A program made the translations under genes and the position numbers. DNA of 64,000 nt from Sinanaerobacter chloroacetimidivorans (GTDB lineage Bacteria; Bacillota; Clostridia; Peptostreptococcales; Anaerovoracaceae), in the NCBI RefSeq assembly GCF_018128545.1, contig NZ_JAGSND010000001.1, forward strand, positions 296,153 to 360,152. Reading direction: 5' to 3'. Below the pieces are notes generated by a model that worked only from the letters and a program-made list of their open reading frames with translations, did no database searches and had not been told where the DNA came from. How positions within the stretch are numbered: the first letter of the stretch is position 1; every line of letters starts with the position of its first letter. Positions 46,315 through 54,529 of this stretch are shown here, piece after piece.

Positions 46315-48939
46315 ATGGAAAAGTTAGGGTTAAATCAATTAAGAAGCATGTTTCAAGAATTTTATAAAGGAAAAGATCATTATGCAAGACAAAGCTTTTC
46401 TCTCGTTCCTGAAAAAGATAAAAGTCTGCTCATAATCAATTCGGGAATGGCACCTTTGAAACCATATTTCGCAGGATTGGAAACTCCGCCAAGCAAACGA
46501 ATGACTACCTGCCAAAAATGTATTCGAACCGGAGACATCGAAAATGTCGGTTATACGGCAAGACATGGTACTTTCTTTGAAATGCTTGGAAGCTTTTCCT
46601 TTGGTGATTATTTTAAGGAAGAATCCATCACCTGGGGCTGGGAATTTATCACTCAGGTATTAAAAATGCCGGAAGATCGATTGTGGGCCAGCGTTTATGA
46701 AGAAGACCAGCAGGCCTACGATATCTGGAAGAATAAGATTGGCATGCCTGAAGAGAGAATCGTTCCATTAGGGAAGGATGATAATTTCTGGGAAATCGGA
46801 ACAGGCCCATGCGGTCCTTGCTCTGAGATTTACTTTGACAGAGGTGAAAAATACGGGTGTGACAATCCGGACTGCAAACCAGGATGTGATTGTGACAGAT
46901 ATGTTGAATTTTGGAATCACGTATTTACGCAATTTAATCGTGATGAAGCAGGCAATTATACACCTCTGGCTCATCCGAATATTGATACCGGAATGGGTCT
47001 TGAACGTTTGGCCTGTATCATGCAGGATGTAGACTCGATCTTCGACGTTGACACGATTCAATATATTTTAAACGCTATCGTTACTATTTCCGGAGTGAAG
47101 TATGAAAGAGGTGCTGTAAAATCAGACGTCTCTATCAGAATTATCACGGACCATATCCGCTCCGTCACTTTTATGATCGCAGACGGCATTTTGCCAAGCA
47201 ATGAGGGCAGAGGATATGTATTAAGAAGGCTTTTAAGAAGAGCGGCTAGACATGGTAAGCTTCTTGGAATTCAGGGTCCTTTCCTTGCAGATTTATCTAA
47301 AAAAGTAATCGAGGTATCCGGTGTGGCTTACCCTGAATTAGAGGAGAGAAGTACCTACATTCATAAGATTTTATCTGTTGAGGAAGAAAAATTCAGTGCA
47401 ACCATTGATCAGGGTTCAGCTATCATAAATGATTATATTAAAGATCTGAACGATTCCGGGAACACTGTTTTATCCGGTGAAAAAGTATTTAAATTATATG
47501 ATACGTACGGTTTTCCTCTTGAACTGACACAGGAAATATTGGAAGAACATGGCTGCAGTGCAGATGTAGAAGGCTTTAACAGTAATATGCTTCATCAGAA
47601 AGAGCAAGCCAGGGCTGCAAGAAAGAGTGAAACCGATGCTGGCTGGTCAGATGATGCTGCACTCTTTATGGATCAGAAAGCCACCTTATTTACCGGTTAC
47701 GATCAACTGGTTGATACCGGCATCGTGCAAGGCCTGTTTTGGGAAAAGCAAGCGCAGTCTTCCGCTAAAGAAGGGGATACTGTCATTCTTGTGCTGGATA
47801 AAACTCCGTTCTATGCGGAAAGCGGCGGTCAGGCCAGTGATATTGGTATGATGACAAATGAAACGTGTACTCTAGATGTACTTTCAGTTTCAAAAGTAAG
47901 GGATGTCTTTACACATAAAGTTAAAATTTTATCAGGTGAAGTGAAAAGCGGTGATTCGATTCAAGCTATGGTTTCAGTATCGAATCGAAATCAGACAGCG
48001 CGAAACCATACGGCTACCCATATCCTTCATAAGGCATTAAAAGAAGTTCTGGGAAGCCATGTGGAACAAGCCGGATCCAACGTCACTGCAGACGGTTTGC
48101 GCTTCGATTTCACTCATTTTGAAGGAATTTCTAAGGATCAATTGAAAAAAATTGAAGAAATCGTAAATGACCGTATTAATCACTTCCTTGATGTCAATAC
48201 TGAAATTATGTCGGCTGAAGAAGCGATAAAAAGCGGAGCCACCGCATTATTCGGTGAAAAATATGGCGAGAAGGTCAGGGTCGTCTCCGTCGGAGAATTC
48301 AGCACAGAACTCTGCGGCGGTACTCACATTAAAAATTCAGGGCAAATTGGTGCCTTTAAAATCATCAGTGAGAATGGTGTTGCAGCCGGTGTCAGAAGAA
48401 TTGAAGCCATTACCGGAATGGGCCTTTACAAGAAGATTGAGGAAGAAGAATCATTAATTCATGCCGTCGCTGAAACCTTAAAAACCAATGTTTTGGGTCT
48501 GCAGAACAGAGCTGCTTCAGTTACGGAAGAATTAAAAGCCTATAAGAAAGAACTGGAAGAATTTAAGAAAAAATCTATGGGTTCCGGCCTTGAGGCAATG
48601 ATTGCAGAAGCAAGGGAAGCAAATGGCGTAAAACTGATCACAAAAGCTTTCCAGGATTATGATATTAATGACTTAAGAAGCTTATCCGATGAAATCAAGT
48701 CAAAATATAAGAGTATTATCATCGTATTTGCTACAGAAACGAGTGGGAAAGTAACCTTTATGGTATCTGTTTCCGATGATTTGCTGGATAAAGGCTATCA
48801 TGCAGGAAATATGATAAAGACCATAGCAGCAGCTGCCGGCGGAGGCGGAGGCGGGAAAGCCGATATGGCACAGGCAGGAGCTAAGGATCCTTCAAAGATA
48901 CTAGCAGCCTTTGATGTTGCAGCTTCATTGATAGGTTAA
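46315..48939 (+). CDS. alaS: Alanine--tRNA ligase
   Basis: 874 residues, the normal length. Class II core (MTTCQKCIRTGDIENVG, ...GMGLERL), an inserted Cys-rich segment (CDNPDCKPGCDCD), the editing domain with HxxxH in RNHTATHILH and CGGTH, and the C-terminal C-Ala domain with GGGGGGKADMAQAG. Start has GAGGAAA upstream. There is no space for a T-box leader before it. alaS-ireB-ruvX is a conserved Firmicutes order. Confidence 0.97.
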   Translation: MEKLGLNQLRSMFQEFYKGKDHYARQSFSLVPEKDKSLLIINSGMAPLKPYFAGLETPPSKRMTTCQKCIRTGDIENVGYTARHGTFFEMLGSFSFGDYFKEESITWGWEFITQVLKMPEDRLWASVYEEDQQAYDIWKNKIGMPEERIVPLGKDDNFWEIGTGPCGPCSEIYFDRGEKYGCDNPDCKPGCDCDRYVEFWNHVFTQFNRDEAGNYTPLAHPNIDTGMGLERLACIMQDVDSIFDVDTIQYILNAIVTISGVKYERGAVKSDVSIRIITDHIRSVTFMIADGILPSNEGRGYVLRRLLRRAARHGKLLGIQGPFLADLSKKVIEVSGVAYPELEERSTYIHKILSVEEEKFSATIDQGSAIINDYIKDLNDSGNTVLSGEKVFKLYDTYGFPLELTQEILEEHGCSADVEGFNSNMLHQKEQARAARKSETDAGWSDDAALFMDQKATLFTGYDQLVDTGIVQGLFWEKQAQSSAKEGDTVILVLDKTPFYAESGGQASDIGMMTNETCTLDVLSVSKVRDVFTHKVKILSGEVKSGDSIQAMVSVSNRNQTARNHTATHILHKALKEVLGSHVEQAGSNVTADGLRFDFTHFEGISKDQLKKIEEIVNDRINHFLDVNTEIMSAEEAIKSGATALFGEKYGEKVRVVSVGEFSTELCGGTHIKNSGQIGAFKIISENGVAAGVRRIEAITGMGLYKKIEEEESLIHAVAETLKTNVLGLQNRAASVTEELKAYKKELEEFKKKSMGSGLEAMIAEAREANGVKLITKAFQDYDINDLRSLSDEIKSKYKSIIIVFATETSGKVTFMVSVSDDLLDKGYHAGNMIKTIAAAAGGGGGGKADMAQAGAKDPSKILAAFDVAASLIG

Positions 48940-49049
48940 ACCGGTTGGTCAATTACCGACAATTGTTACAACAATATTAAAATTTATAAATTTTATTGTT
49001 TAACTTGCTTTCCCTTTGGTATAATAACGCTAGAAAGAAGGTGAGCAAG

Positions 49050-49298
49050 ATGGACAGAAATACGATACTCTTTAACAGCCCGGATAAGGGTGAGCAGCAA
49101 ACAACTGAAGAAATACTGAGAACTGTTTACAGTGCTTTGGAAGAAAAGGGCTATAACGCAATAGACCAGATGGTAGGGTATATTCTGTCTGGGGACCCTT
49201 CTTATATCACAGGGCATAATAATGCGCGAAATATTATTCGTCATATAGAAAGAGACGATCTTGTTGAAGAGTTGCTAAGAGCATTTTTAAAAAAATAA
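49050..49298 (+). CDS. ireB: IreB family regulatory phosphoprotein (UPF0297)
   Basis: 82 residues from ATG at 49050 (AGAAGGTGAG upstream). The N-terminal TTEEIL holds the threonines phosphorylated by the Ser/Thr kinase IreK in Enterococcus; GYNAIDQMVGYILSGDPSYIT is invariant. Conserved between alaS and ruvX. Confidence 0.93.
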   Translation: MDRNTILFNSPDKGEQQTTEEILRTVYSALEEKGYNAIDQMVGYILSGDPSYITGHNNARNIIRHIERDDLVEELLRAFLKK

Positions 49299-49304
49299 AG
49301 TGAG

Positions 49305-49330
49305 GCGGGCTTTCAAGTCCGCTTTCTTTT
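49305..49330 (+). terminator. Hairpin between ireB and ruvX
   Basis: GCGGGCTT / AAGTCCGC followed by TTTCTTTTTAT. It ends before the chosen ruvX start and may attenuate ruvX. Confidence 0.6.
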
Positions 49331-49373
49331 TATGAAGAAATTTATTAACAAAAGAGAAAAGGGAAGCGAAAAC

Positions 49374-49823
49374 ATGAAAATGATTGCATTGGATGTTGGG
49401 GATAAAACGATTGGAGTAGCACTTAGCGATGAGCTTCTCATCACTGCACAAGGGCTTATGACCATTGAACGCGTTGGGATTCGCAAGGACATCGACAAAG
49501 TAATAAATTTAATAAAAGAGCACAACTGCAATACCGTAGTGATAGGCCTCCCTAAAAATCTTAACGGTACGGACAGTATTCAGACTGAAAAAGTTTATGA
49601 ATTCAGAAAGATGCTGGAAAATAAAATGAGAAGCACTGGTGTGAAAGGCATTGATATCGTTTATCAGGACGAAAGATTTACAACAGTAATCGCAGAAAAA
49701 ATATTAATTGAAGCCGATTTGAGCAGAAAGAAAAGAAAAGAAGTAATCGATAAGCAAGCTGCAGTTGTAATTTTGCAGGGCTACCTGGATCGATTATCCA
49801 ATCTGAATAAAAGATCTGAATAA
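49374..49823 (+). CDS. ruvX: Holliday junction resolvase-like RuvX/YqgF
   Basis: 150 residues from ATG at 49374 (AAGGGAAG upstream); the 14 earlier in-frame codons overlap the terminator. RNase H-like fold: ALDVGDKTIGVALSD, VIGLPKNLNGT and YQDERFTT, with the acidic residues preserved. In E. coli it helps process the 16S rRNA 5' end; a resolvase role is also proposed. Confidence 0.92.
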   Translation: MKMIALDVGDKTIGVALSDELLITAQGLMTIERVGIRKDIDKVINLIKEHNCNTVVIGLPKNLNGTDSIQTEKVYEFRKMLENKMRSTGVKGIDIVYQDERFTTVIAEKILIEADLSRKKRKEVIDKQAAVVILQGYLDRLSNLNKRSE

Positions 49824-49839
49824 AAGAATGAGGATAAGT

Positions 49840-49872
49840 AAAGTGCTTATAGCGGGCACTTTATTTTTATTT
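49840..49872 (+). terminator. Intrinsic terminator after ruvX
   Basis: AAAGTGC / GCACTTT followed by ATTTTTATTT. Confidence 0.75.
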
Positions 49873-49893
49873 ATACCAAAAAAAGTATAAAAA

Positions 49894-49923
49894 GCGCCCT
49901 GGTAAAATGGGCGCCATTTTTTT
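49894..49923. terminator. Second hairpin terminator
   Basis: GCGCCC / GGGCGC, loop TGGTAAAAT, then CATTTTTTT; A-rich on the other side too, so it can work in both directions. Confidence 0.7.
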
Positions 49924-50028
49924 CTAGTTAAAATCTACCTCTGCATCTGTGTCTGTGAAAACGAAAGGGATTTCTTTTACATCTCCGGTAGAACATTCTA
50001 AATACCTCCCTTCAAAGTTCGGTATTTT
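49924..50028 (-). pseudogene. Possible C-terminal remnant of a lost gene
   Basis: A 34-codon minus-strand frame with protein-like composition (IPNFEGRYLECSTGD then IPFVFTDTDAEVDFN) ends in TAG next to a terminator, but has no start or ribosome site. It reads like the end of a real protein whose front is gone. Family not recognised. Confidence 0.25.
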
Positions 50029-50083
50029 TTATACTATGACTTTGGTAATAAATCCGTGAAAATACGAATCCGTGAAAAAAACC

Positions 50084-50114
50084 TTGACTTGGAGTTCGCT
50101 CCAAATGCTACGCT
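50084..50114 (+). promoter_or_regulatory. MerR-type promoter/operator
   Basis: TTGACT (50084-50089) and TACGCT (50109-50114) are 19 bases apart, the over-long spacing that MerR-family activators correct, and the spacer holds the dyad TTGGAG-TTCG-CTCCAA (50089-50104). It resembles operators of AdhR/YraB-like regulators. No MerR gene is in the window. Confidence 0.65.
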
Positions 50115-50173
50115 ATTATTGATAAATCTGAAGAATACTTTAAGTTTAAGCCATACCGAAAGGAGCAATTTTT

Positions 50174-50230
50174 ATGAGTAGTAAAATTCTGATTGCCTAC
50201 TTTTCCCGGGAAGGGAAAAACTATATTTAA
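50174..50230 (+). pseudogene. Truncated flavodoxin gene (N-terminal stump)
   Basis: AGGAGC precedes ATG; the 18 codons MSSKILIAYFSREGKNY + I match the opening of short-chain flavodoxins (first strand and FMN-phosphate loop start), then TAA. The rest of the gene (about 130 codons) is absent. The MerR-type promoter upstream is intact. Confidence 0.6.
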
Positions 50231-50292
50231 AATGGCCCTATTGATATAATAACATTGTAATGGGAGGTGATCTAATAACAATATATAAATAT

Positions 50293-50335
50293 AAAAATAC
50301 CACGGATTATGTATTATATCCCGTGGTATTTTTGT
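50293..50335. terminator. Hairpin terminator downstream of the cupredoxin gene
   Basis: AAATACCACGG / CCGTGGTATTT with a 14-base loop; T-rich on the plus side (TTTTTG) and A-rich on the other, so usable from both strands. Confidence 0.65.
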
Positions 50336-50370
50336 GGTTGCCCCTGCAGGGGCGAAAACTATTTTCGTTA

Positions 50371-50721
50371 TTACTCAACGATTATTTTTCCCTTCATATA
50401 CGGGTGTGGTGTACAAATATAATCGTAAGTTCCGGCATTATCAAATTTCTGTTGGTAGGATGAACCTTTTGACAGAAGCCCGCTGTCAAAAGAGTCACCT
50501 GTAGCCGTATGTTTAACCGAGTCCTTGTTAATCCAGGTAATTGTTTCTCCACTTTTAATAGTTATTTCATCTGGTTGGAACTTGTAATTTTCAATGATTA
50601 CGGTATTCTTATCTGTTTCAGAAACAGAAGGGTCTTCAGTTTTGGCTGTGCCGCATCCGCTAACGCTGATTAGTAGTAATAAAATAAGAAAACTGATGAT
50701 CAATTGCTTGCTTATGTTCAT
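50371..50721 (-). CDS. Cupredoxin (plastocyanin-like) lipoprotein
   Basis: 116 residues from ATG at 50721 (GGAGGTATCC upstream). Lipobox SVSGC with Cys23. One cupredoxin domain with type-1 copper ligands His71 (VKHTATG), Cys103, His106 and Met109 (YICTPHPYMKG). A blue-copper electron carrier is unexpected in an obligate anaerobe; a role in copper handling or in dealing with oxygen or NO is possible. The small membrane protein gene 24 bases upstream is probably co-transcribed. Confidence 0.88.
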   Translation of the reverse strand: MNISKQLIISFLILLLLISVSGCGTAKTEDPSVSETDKNTVIIENYKFQPDEITIKSGETITWINKDSVKHTATGDSFDSGLLSKGSSYQQKFDNAGTYDYICTPHPYMKGKIIVE

Positions 50722-50745
50722 ACAGGATACCTCCATTTCTAAACC

Positions 50746-50955
50746 CTATAATATAAATAGGCTATTGTTTAAACCAAATGCTATGAAGCCATGAATTACA
50801 GCCAACAACAATATGACATATCCGCCAATACGATGCCATTTAAATGGCAATTTCAAGATTTTTTTAGCTACACTGATCTGAAAAAGAATTAAAAGGAACA
50901 AAAATATCCCTAACCATAGGTGGAGGGGTTGACCTAATATTATTGGAATTCTCAT
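50746..50955 (-). CDS. Small two-helix membrane protein with conserved-looking histidines
   Basis: 69 residues. Two hydrophobic helices (about 12-30 and 44-66) with His12, His41 and His55 near their ends (QPLHLWLG, KWHRIGG, VIHGFIAFG), suggesting heme or metal ligation like a fragment of a cytochrome b561/ferric-reductase fold. It precedes and probably partners the cupredoxin. Ribosome site weak. Confidence 0.6.
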   Translation of the reverse strand: MRIPIILGQPLHLWLGIFLFLLILFQISVAKKILKLPFKWHRIGGYVILLLAVIHGFIAFGLNNSLFIL

Positions 50956-51112
50956 ACCTTTACCTCACATTTCGATAATTAATCCATATACAGATATTCT
51001 TTTGAATTTTACCGATTAATACCCGTGAATTACACTTGGTAAACATTTTTAAATACTGCTTCTAAATAATGCATATTCAATATTGTCATTAGCAACATGC
51101 TGTAATATATCT

Positions 51113-51150
51113 AACCGCTCTTGATAAAAATATCAAGAGCGGTTTATTTT
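51113..51150 (+). terminator. Strong terminator with no gene in front of it
   Basis: 13 perfect pairs (AACCGCTCTTGAT and complement), 6-base loop, then TATTTTTG. Upstream on the plus strand (50956-51112) I find no open frame, so it may end a small RNA. Confidence 0.7.
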
Positions 51151-51228
51151 TGTATACGAAAACCTCTGGCTGTGCCGGTGGATATCATTATTTTATAGAT
51201 ACCAATTAGAAGAAGAAAAGGTGGTTTT

Positions 51229-51783
51229 ATGTACGATAACTTATATCCGAAGAATCCTAAGACAGGTAATCGAATGATCGAAATTTCATTAGTTAATTAT
51301 AATGATTTCTTTCATGAATGGGATAATTCAATATTTAAGAAAAGGGATGTGCATCCTGAGTTGACTGAATTTTTGGATCAGTGTTCTGAAGAAATACCAC
51401 TAAAAGAAAAAATGGAAATCATTTTATCTCTTCAAAATGAGACAAAAAATCTTGACAAGGAAAACACATTAAAAGAAAGTTATAAGAACTATTATTCTTT
51501 ATACTACAAGATAGAAAATAGAAAAATGAAAGGACTTTATAAATCAACAATAATCTTAATAGTGATAGGGTTTTGCTTTATGTTATCGAGCATTATGTTG
51601 ACTGACCAACTTCCAGAATCAGTTTTGTCCGAGGTTCTGGTAGAAGGTCTTACGATAGGAGCCTGGGTGTTTATTTGGGAAGCTCTTCATTTCATGGTTT
51701 TCGAAAGACGTGAGCTTTTTCTGAGAAGGAAAGAATTAAAAAGGTTTCTTAAGACTCCTCTTTTTTTTAAGTATAAGAAATAA
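51229..51783 (+). CDS. Membrane protein of unknown function (184 aa)
   Basis: AAAAGGTGG upstream of ATG at 51229. A soluble, charged N-terminal half (about 1-100) with a helical IPLKEKMEIILSLQNETKN segment, two membrane helices (about 103-122 and 135-155) and a basic C-terminal tail (RRKELKRFLKTP). Not recognised. It is the last plus-strand gene before the terminus region. Confidence 0.65.
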   Translation: MYDNLYPKNPKTGNRMIEISLVNYNDFFHEWDNSIFKKRDVHPELTEFLDQCSEEIPLKEKMEIILSLQNETKNLDKENTLKESYKNYYSLYYKIENRKMKGLYKSTIILIVIGFCFMLSSIMLTDQLPESVLSEVLVEGLTIGAWVFIWEALHFMVFERRELFLRRKELKRFLKTPLFFKYKK

Positions 51784-51871
51784 TTCAGTTTTAGTTCCAT
51801 AATAGTCCATATCGGCTGGGCTTCGATAATTAATTTCTACTATTTGAGATTAGGCTATGTTACGTAAATCA

Positions 51872-51904
51872 ATAAAAAAACGTTCACCCTTATTAGAGTG
51901 AACG
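51872..51904 (-). terminator. Terminator of the small Cys-rich gene
   Basis: CGTTCAC / GTGAACG stem with AAAAAAA on the plus-strand left side, i.e. a U-run when read on the minus strand. Confidence 0.75.
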
Positions 51905-51929
51905 ATAATTATATTAAGCATTGACAAGA

Positions 51930-52067
51930 TTATCTCCATGTTTTAGGGCATCTAATACAGACACATACGAAGTCTCCGCGTCTAAACGTACAAACGTCTT
52001 TGTCTCTGTCTCTAATGCCTCCTACGAAATCATCATCCCAATCCCAATCTCGATGTTTACGACACAT
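51930..52067 (-). CDS. 45-residue Cys- and Asp-rich small protein
   Basis: A strong GGGAGG seven bases before ATG at 52067 and a proper terminator behind it argue that this short gene is real. The product begins MCRKHRDWDWDDDF and holds five cysteines (CxC and CxxC-like spacing in FVCVCIRCPKTW), so a metal-binding or structural (for example spore-coat) role is possible. No family recognised. Confidence 0.5.
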   Translation of the reverse strand: MCRKHRDWDWDDDFVGGIRDRDKDVCTFRRGDFVCVCIRCPKTWR

Positions 52068-52367
52068 AATTTAACCTCCCTTCAGGCTAACAAATGCTTA
52101 GATTGTTAGTTTTTATAGCAGATTTCTACTATGTGTTTAGTTGTTGGTCCCTAAAAAGACTAAAGTAATAGATGAGGCCACAAGATATAATATGTAAATT
52201 TCAATAAATTAGTGATTATTATTTACCGGCAATTTGTAAATTGTATTGCGTTTTCTGGAAACTTCACGGGTGAGAAGGGGCGAACTAATTATTGGACAGG
52301 CTTGCCAGACATCATGATCAAGGAAATCACTAAAAAACCCAGAATAGGGCATTTTCTAAAAAGATAT
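52068..52367. other. Non-coding chromosomal flank left of the prophage
   Basis: No convincing gene. By hand count the plus strand from 52081 to 52370 has more G than C (about 56 to 40), the skew of a plus leading strand. GAATAG at 52342-52347 pairs with CTATTC at the edge of attL. Confidence 0.5.
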
Positions 52368-52397
52368 CTATTCCTAAAATGTATATTTTGGGAATAG
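52368..52397. other. Left attachment site (dif-like Xer site, attL)
   Basis: Arm TATTCCTAAAA, six-base centre TGTATA, arm TTTTGGGAATA (28 bp, 52369-52396), nearly palindromic. The 11-6-11 layout matches dif, and the centre equals that of E. coli dif. The last 18 bases (52380-52397) are identical to 61283-61300. Confidence 0.8.
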
Positions 52398-52518
52398 TTT
52401 ATTCTTTAAAAAAAAATGCTTTCCAGTTCAGCAGTCTTACAGATGGTTTGCACGCTATCTTTGATATTGACAATACCACTGTCAGACAAGCCTGTCAACA
52501 ATTATTTTCCATAACTTT

Positions 52519-53085
52519 CTATTTCAGTATGGCGATAATCACCAAACCGGCTGCAATCATCCACCATTTATCCTTTAAAATACTCAAAAGACTGTCCGCG
52601 TTCACATTATCCAAGAGATCGCCTCCGATACTCCCAAGATCAATACCAGAATATGATTTTGACCCCATAACCTTTGCAGCTTCATTGTAATACTTCATAA
52701 ATCCAGAGGTATTATAATCCGCTTCTGCCCATGGTGATGCATTCATTGCTTTCAATAGCGTTTTAGGATCTGAACTAGAACGTGCTGTTTTCAAGAAATC
52801 CCGGTAATACGACAAATTCATAACCTTAACGTAGTCCTGCGTAAAAGCCGACAAGTTTGTATACCCGGCATGAATACTATCAGATGGATCAAAGATGCCT
52901 TTCGATGCGTTGGGGCTGCTTTTAATCCCTGCGAGATTATTATACTTCTTACTGCCTAAATTCGTCCCGTTCCCGGTCTCATAGAGCCATTGAGCAAGGA
53001 CAAAGGCAGGATCGATCCCAAGCTGCGTACCGGCACTATAAGCGTAAGGCGCCCATTTTTGACTAGGGGTTAAGGTACTGTCCAT
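52519..53085 (-). CDS. Phage glucosaminidase-type lysin with C-terminal membrane anchor
   Basis: 188 residues. Residues about 8-140 match the GH73/FlgJ-like glucosaminidase pattern: catalytic Glu36 in QWLYETGNGT, then KKYNNLAGIKSS and the FTQDYVKVMN region. A single membrane helix closes the protein (about 171-187, WWMIAAGLVIIAIL). No signal peptide. A tail-anchored muralytic enzyme suits a virion protein that opens the cell wall during entry, as in membrane-containing phages, or the end of the lysis cassette. It starts one base after the holin-like gene stop. Confidence 0.82.
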   Translation of the reverse strand: MDSTLTPSQKWAPYAYSAGTQLGIDPAFVLAQWLYETGNGTNLGSKKYNNLAGIKSSPNASKGIFDPSDSIHAGYTNLSAFTQDYVKVMNLSYYRDFLKTARSSSDPKTLLKAMNASPWAEADYNTSGFMKYYNEAAKVMGSKSYSGIDLGSIGGDLLDNVNADSLLSILKDKWWMIAAGLVIIAILK

Positions 53086-53086
53086 G

Positions 53087-53284
53087 CTACTTAGCCCCCT
53101 GACTGGTCAGCACATTCAAAGCAACGGTAAATTCCTTGATCACTTCGGTATTTTTCTCGATTATATCATCACTTTTCTTACCACGGAACCAGTCCTTTAC
53201 CATGAAATACGCCAACAAAATACCCATAGGGCCATATGTAAGCAGCTGATTCAAACCAGTTGCAACCTGTGTTACATCGTCCAT
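53087..53284 (-). CDS. Holin-like small membrane protein
   Basis: 65 residues: short N-terminal region, one membrane helix (about 13-32, LTYGPMGILLAYFMVKDWF), then a charged amphipathic helix. This is the topology of BhlA/UviB-like holins. It overlaps the peptidase gene by 13 bases and is followed at once by the glucosaminidase, a lysis-cassette order. Confidence 0.65.
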   Translation of the reverse strand: MDDVTQVATGLNQLLTYGPMGILLAYFMVKDWFRGKKSDDIIEKNTEVIKEFTVALNVLTSQGAK

Positions 53285-53709
53285 GATTTACTCCTCCTTT
53301 TATCCTCAAAATACGATCTTTCCCAAGACAATCCAAGATGCACATATGTATCATACCAACAGATCTGCGAGAAACCACCGGCAGTACAGCATTCATCTTC
53401 CCATTTGGTCACAACGTTATGACAGAATACTTTCTGACGGGCTGGATCGGCTTCCATATACTCTTTTGGTAGATTAAAGTCGACTGCCATGGCTCTAAGG
53501 TGTAATGAAGACGAAACACCTCCCACAGCCTTATTTTTCGCTACTGTACGGTATCCAGAGTTTACATTAATCGGCCTATTATACCAACCCCGGAACCGTT
53601 CCAACACTCTTGCAAAGGATACGAATTCCGGGGTTATAATCATTTGACCGTCACACGCAAATTCCGAAAGCCGAAAATGAGCCGAAATCTGGTCTTTTAT
53701 TAACTCCAT
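53272..53709 (-). CDS. M15-family D,D-peptidase-like enzyme
   Basis: 145 residues, AAGGGG upstream. The fold and zinc ligands of the M15_3 group are visible: SGYRT (51-55), His70 and Asp77 in SSSLHLRAMAVDF, and His124 in YDTYVHLGL. It would cut peptide cross-links of peptidoglycan and complement the glycan-cutting lysin two genes on. No signal peptide or membrane segment. Confidence 0.85.
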   Translation of the reverse strand: MELIKDQISAHFRLSEFACDGQMIITPEFVSFARVLERFRGWYNRPINVNSGYRTVAKNKAVGGVSSSLHLRAMAVDFNLPKEYMEADPARQKVFCHNVVTKWEDECCTAGGFSQICWYDTYVHLGLSWERSYFEDKRRSKSWTM

Positions 53710-53714
53710 GGCAC

Positions 53715-53888
53715 TTACCCCTTTGCAGATACAATTCGCCCTAATTTAAGAGATTTTCCAGCCGTCAGAAGCAAAACAACACTGAACCCTAAGAAGTAAG
53801 GATTGCTTACCAATAGAGCCACCGCTGATTTAAAATAATATGCTGCTGCATTAAAAACGCCGGCAGCATTCGTAAGAATATCATTCAT
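53715..53888 (-). CDS. Phage small membrane protein (57 aa)
   Basis: ATG at 53888 overlaps the end of the previous gene by eight bases in another frame. MNDILTNAAGVF is followed by a hydrophobic stretch (about 20-43, SAVALLVSNPYFLGFSVVLL) and a basic tail (KSLKLGRIVSAKG). It is too short for automatic gene lists, but the tight overlap and fit between neighbours support it. A virion membrane protein is likely. Confidence 0.65.
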   Translation of the reverse strand: MNDILTNAAGVFNAAAYYFKSAVALLVSNPYFLGFSVVLLLTAGKSLKLGRIVSAKG

Positions 53889-54174
53889 TCAAAACTTCCC
53901 CCTCTTCCTCTGCACCTGTATACTCTCCAAACTGATTTTCAAGCAAGTCTGTAACATACTCCAGAAGCTCTTGACTTTGTTTCAATTCCTGTCTAGTAGC
54001 ATTAACAAGGATTCTTAATGTTTTTACCCTAGAAGCACTGACCAAACTATTTATAAATAACAGGATGAGAGCTATAGATGCCAAAATATAAAACCATTTA
54101 CTTAAATTTAAATAAAAATAAAGCTGATCCAAAAAAACATTAATATTCTGCTCAACGTTTGATATAAAACTCAT
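53881..54174 (-). CDS. Phage membrane protein with coiled coil (97 aa)
   Basis: Start set at ATG 54174 with GGAG upstream, ten bases away; 14 more upstream codons lack a ribosome site. A membrane helix (about 29-47, ILASIALILLFINSLV) is followed by a heptad-like coiled coil (VNATRQELKQSQELLEYVTDLLENQ) and an acidic tail. Unknown role in the virion or assembly. Confidence 0.65.
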   Translation of the reverse strand: MSFISNVEQNINVFLDQLYFYLNLSKWFYILASIALILLFINSLVSASRVKTLRILVNATRQELKQSQELLEYVTDLLENQFGEYTGAEEEGEVLNE

Positions 54175-54225
54175 TTCCAAAAATCTCCTTTTTTCTTTTA
54201 ATTCTATAACAAACATGAATTAATA

Positions 54226-54525
54226 TCAATGCCTTAATATTACAATCAGAGCCACAAGTCCCACTATAGATATCTGCCAATTCTCTTTAATCCAGACTAT
54301 GAAATCAAAAGACGAGCTCACAACTGTTGAACCAGCATCTACCGCCTTGCCTGTAGTAGTAACCACATTTTTAAATCCATCCGTTACCTTCTCCTTCACC
54401 CCAAAGTAGTTCATAACATATTCGTCAGATGGCTCTTTAAAACTGAATGTCTTAAAATCAAAACCTCCAAAGAAAAAAGGATTCTGGGCTTTGAATTGTT
54501 TTCGCAACTCATCCATACTAGCCAT
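54226..54525 (-). CDS. Phage tail-anchored membrane protein (99 aa)
   Basis: ATG at 54525 with AAAGGGTGA upstream, five bases after the previous stop. Soluble N-terminal region rich in Phe and Lys, a Thr/Val/Ser-rich middle, and a single C-terminal membrane helix (about 80-97, ISIVGLVALIVILR). Same topology as its upstream neighbour. Confidence 0.65.
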   Translation of the reverse strand: MASMDELRKQFKAQNPFFFGGFDFKTFSFKEPSDEYVMNYFGVKEKVTDGFKNVVTTTGKAVDAGSTVVSSSFDFIVWIKENWQISIVGLVALIVILRH

Positions 54526-54529
54526 AAAA

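Noticed and set aside
49924-50028. A complete small gene on the minus strand at 49.9 kb
   Set aside because: No start codon with a ribosome site; listed only as a possible remnant.
52212-52397. 61-residue plus-strand frame running into attL
   Set aside because: No ribosome site, unremarkable composition, and it ends inside the recombination site; probably chance.
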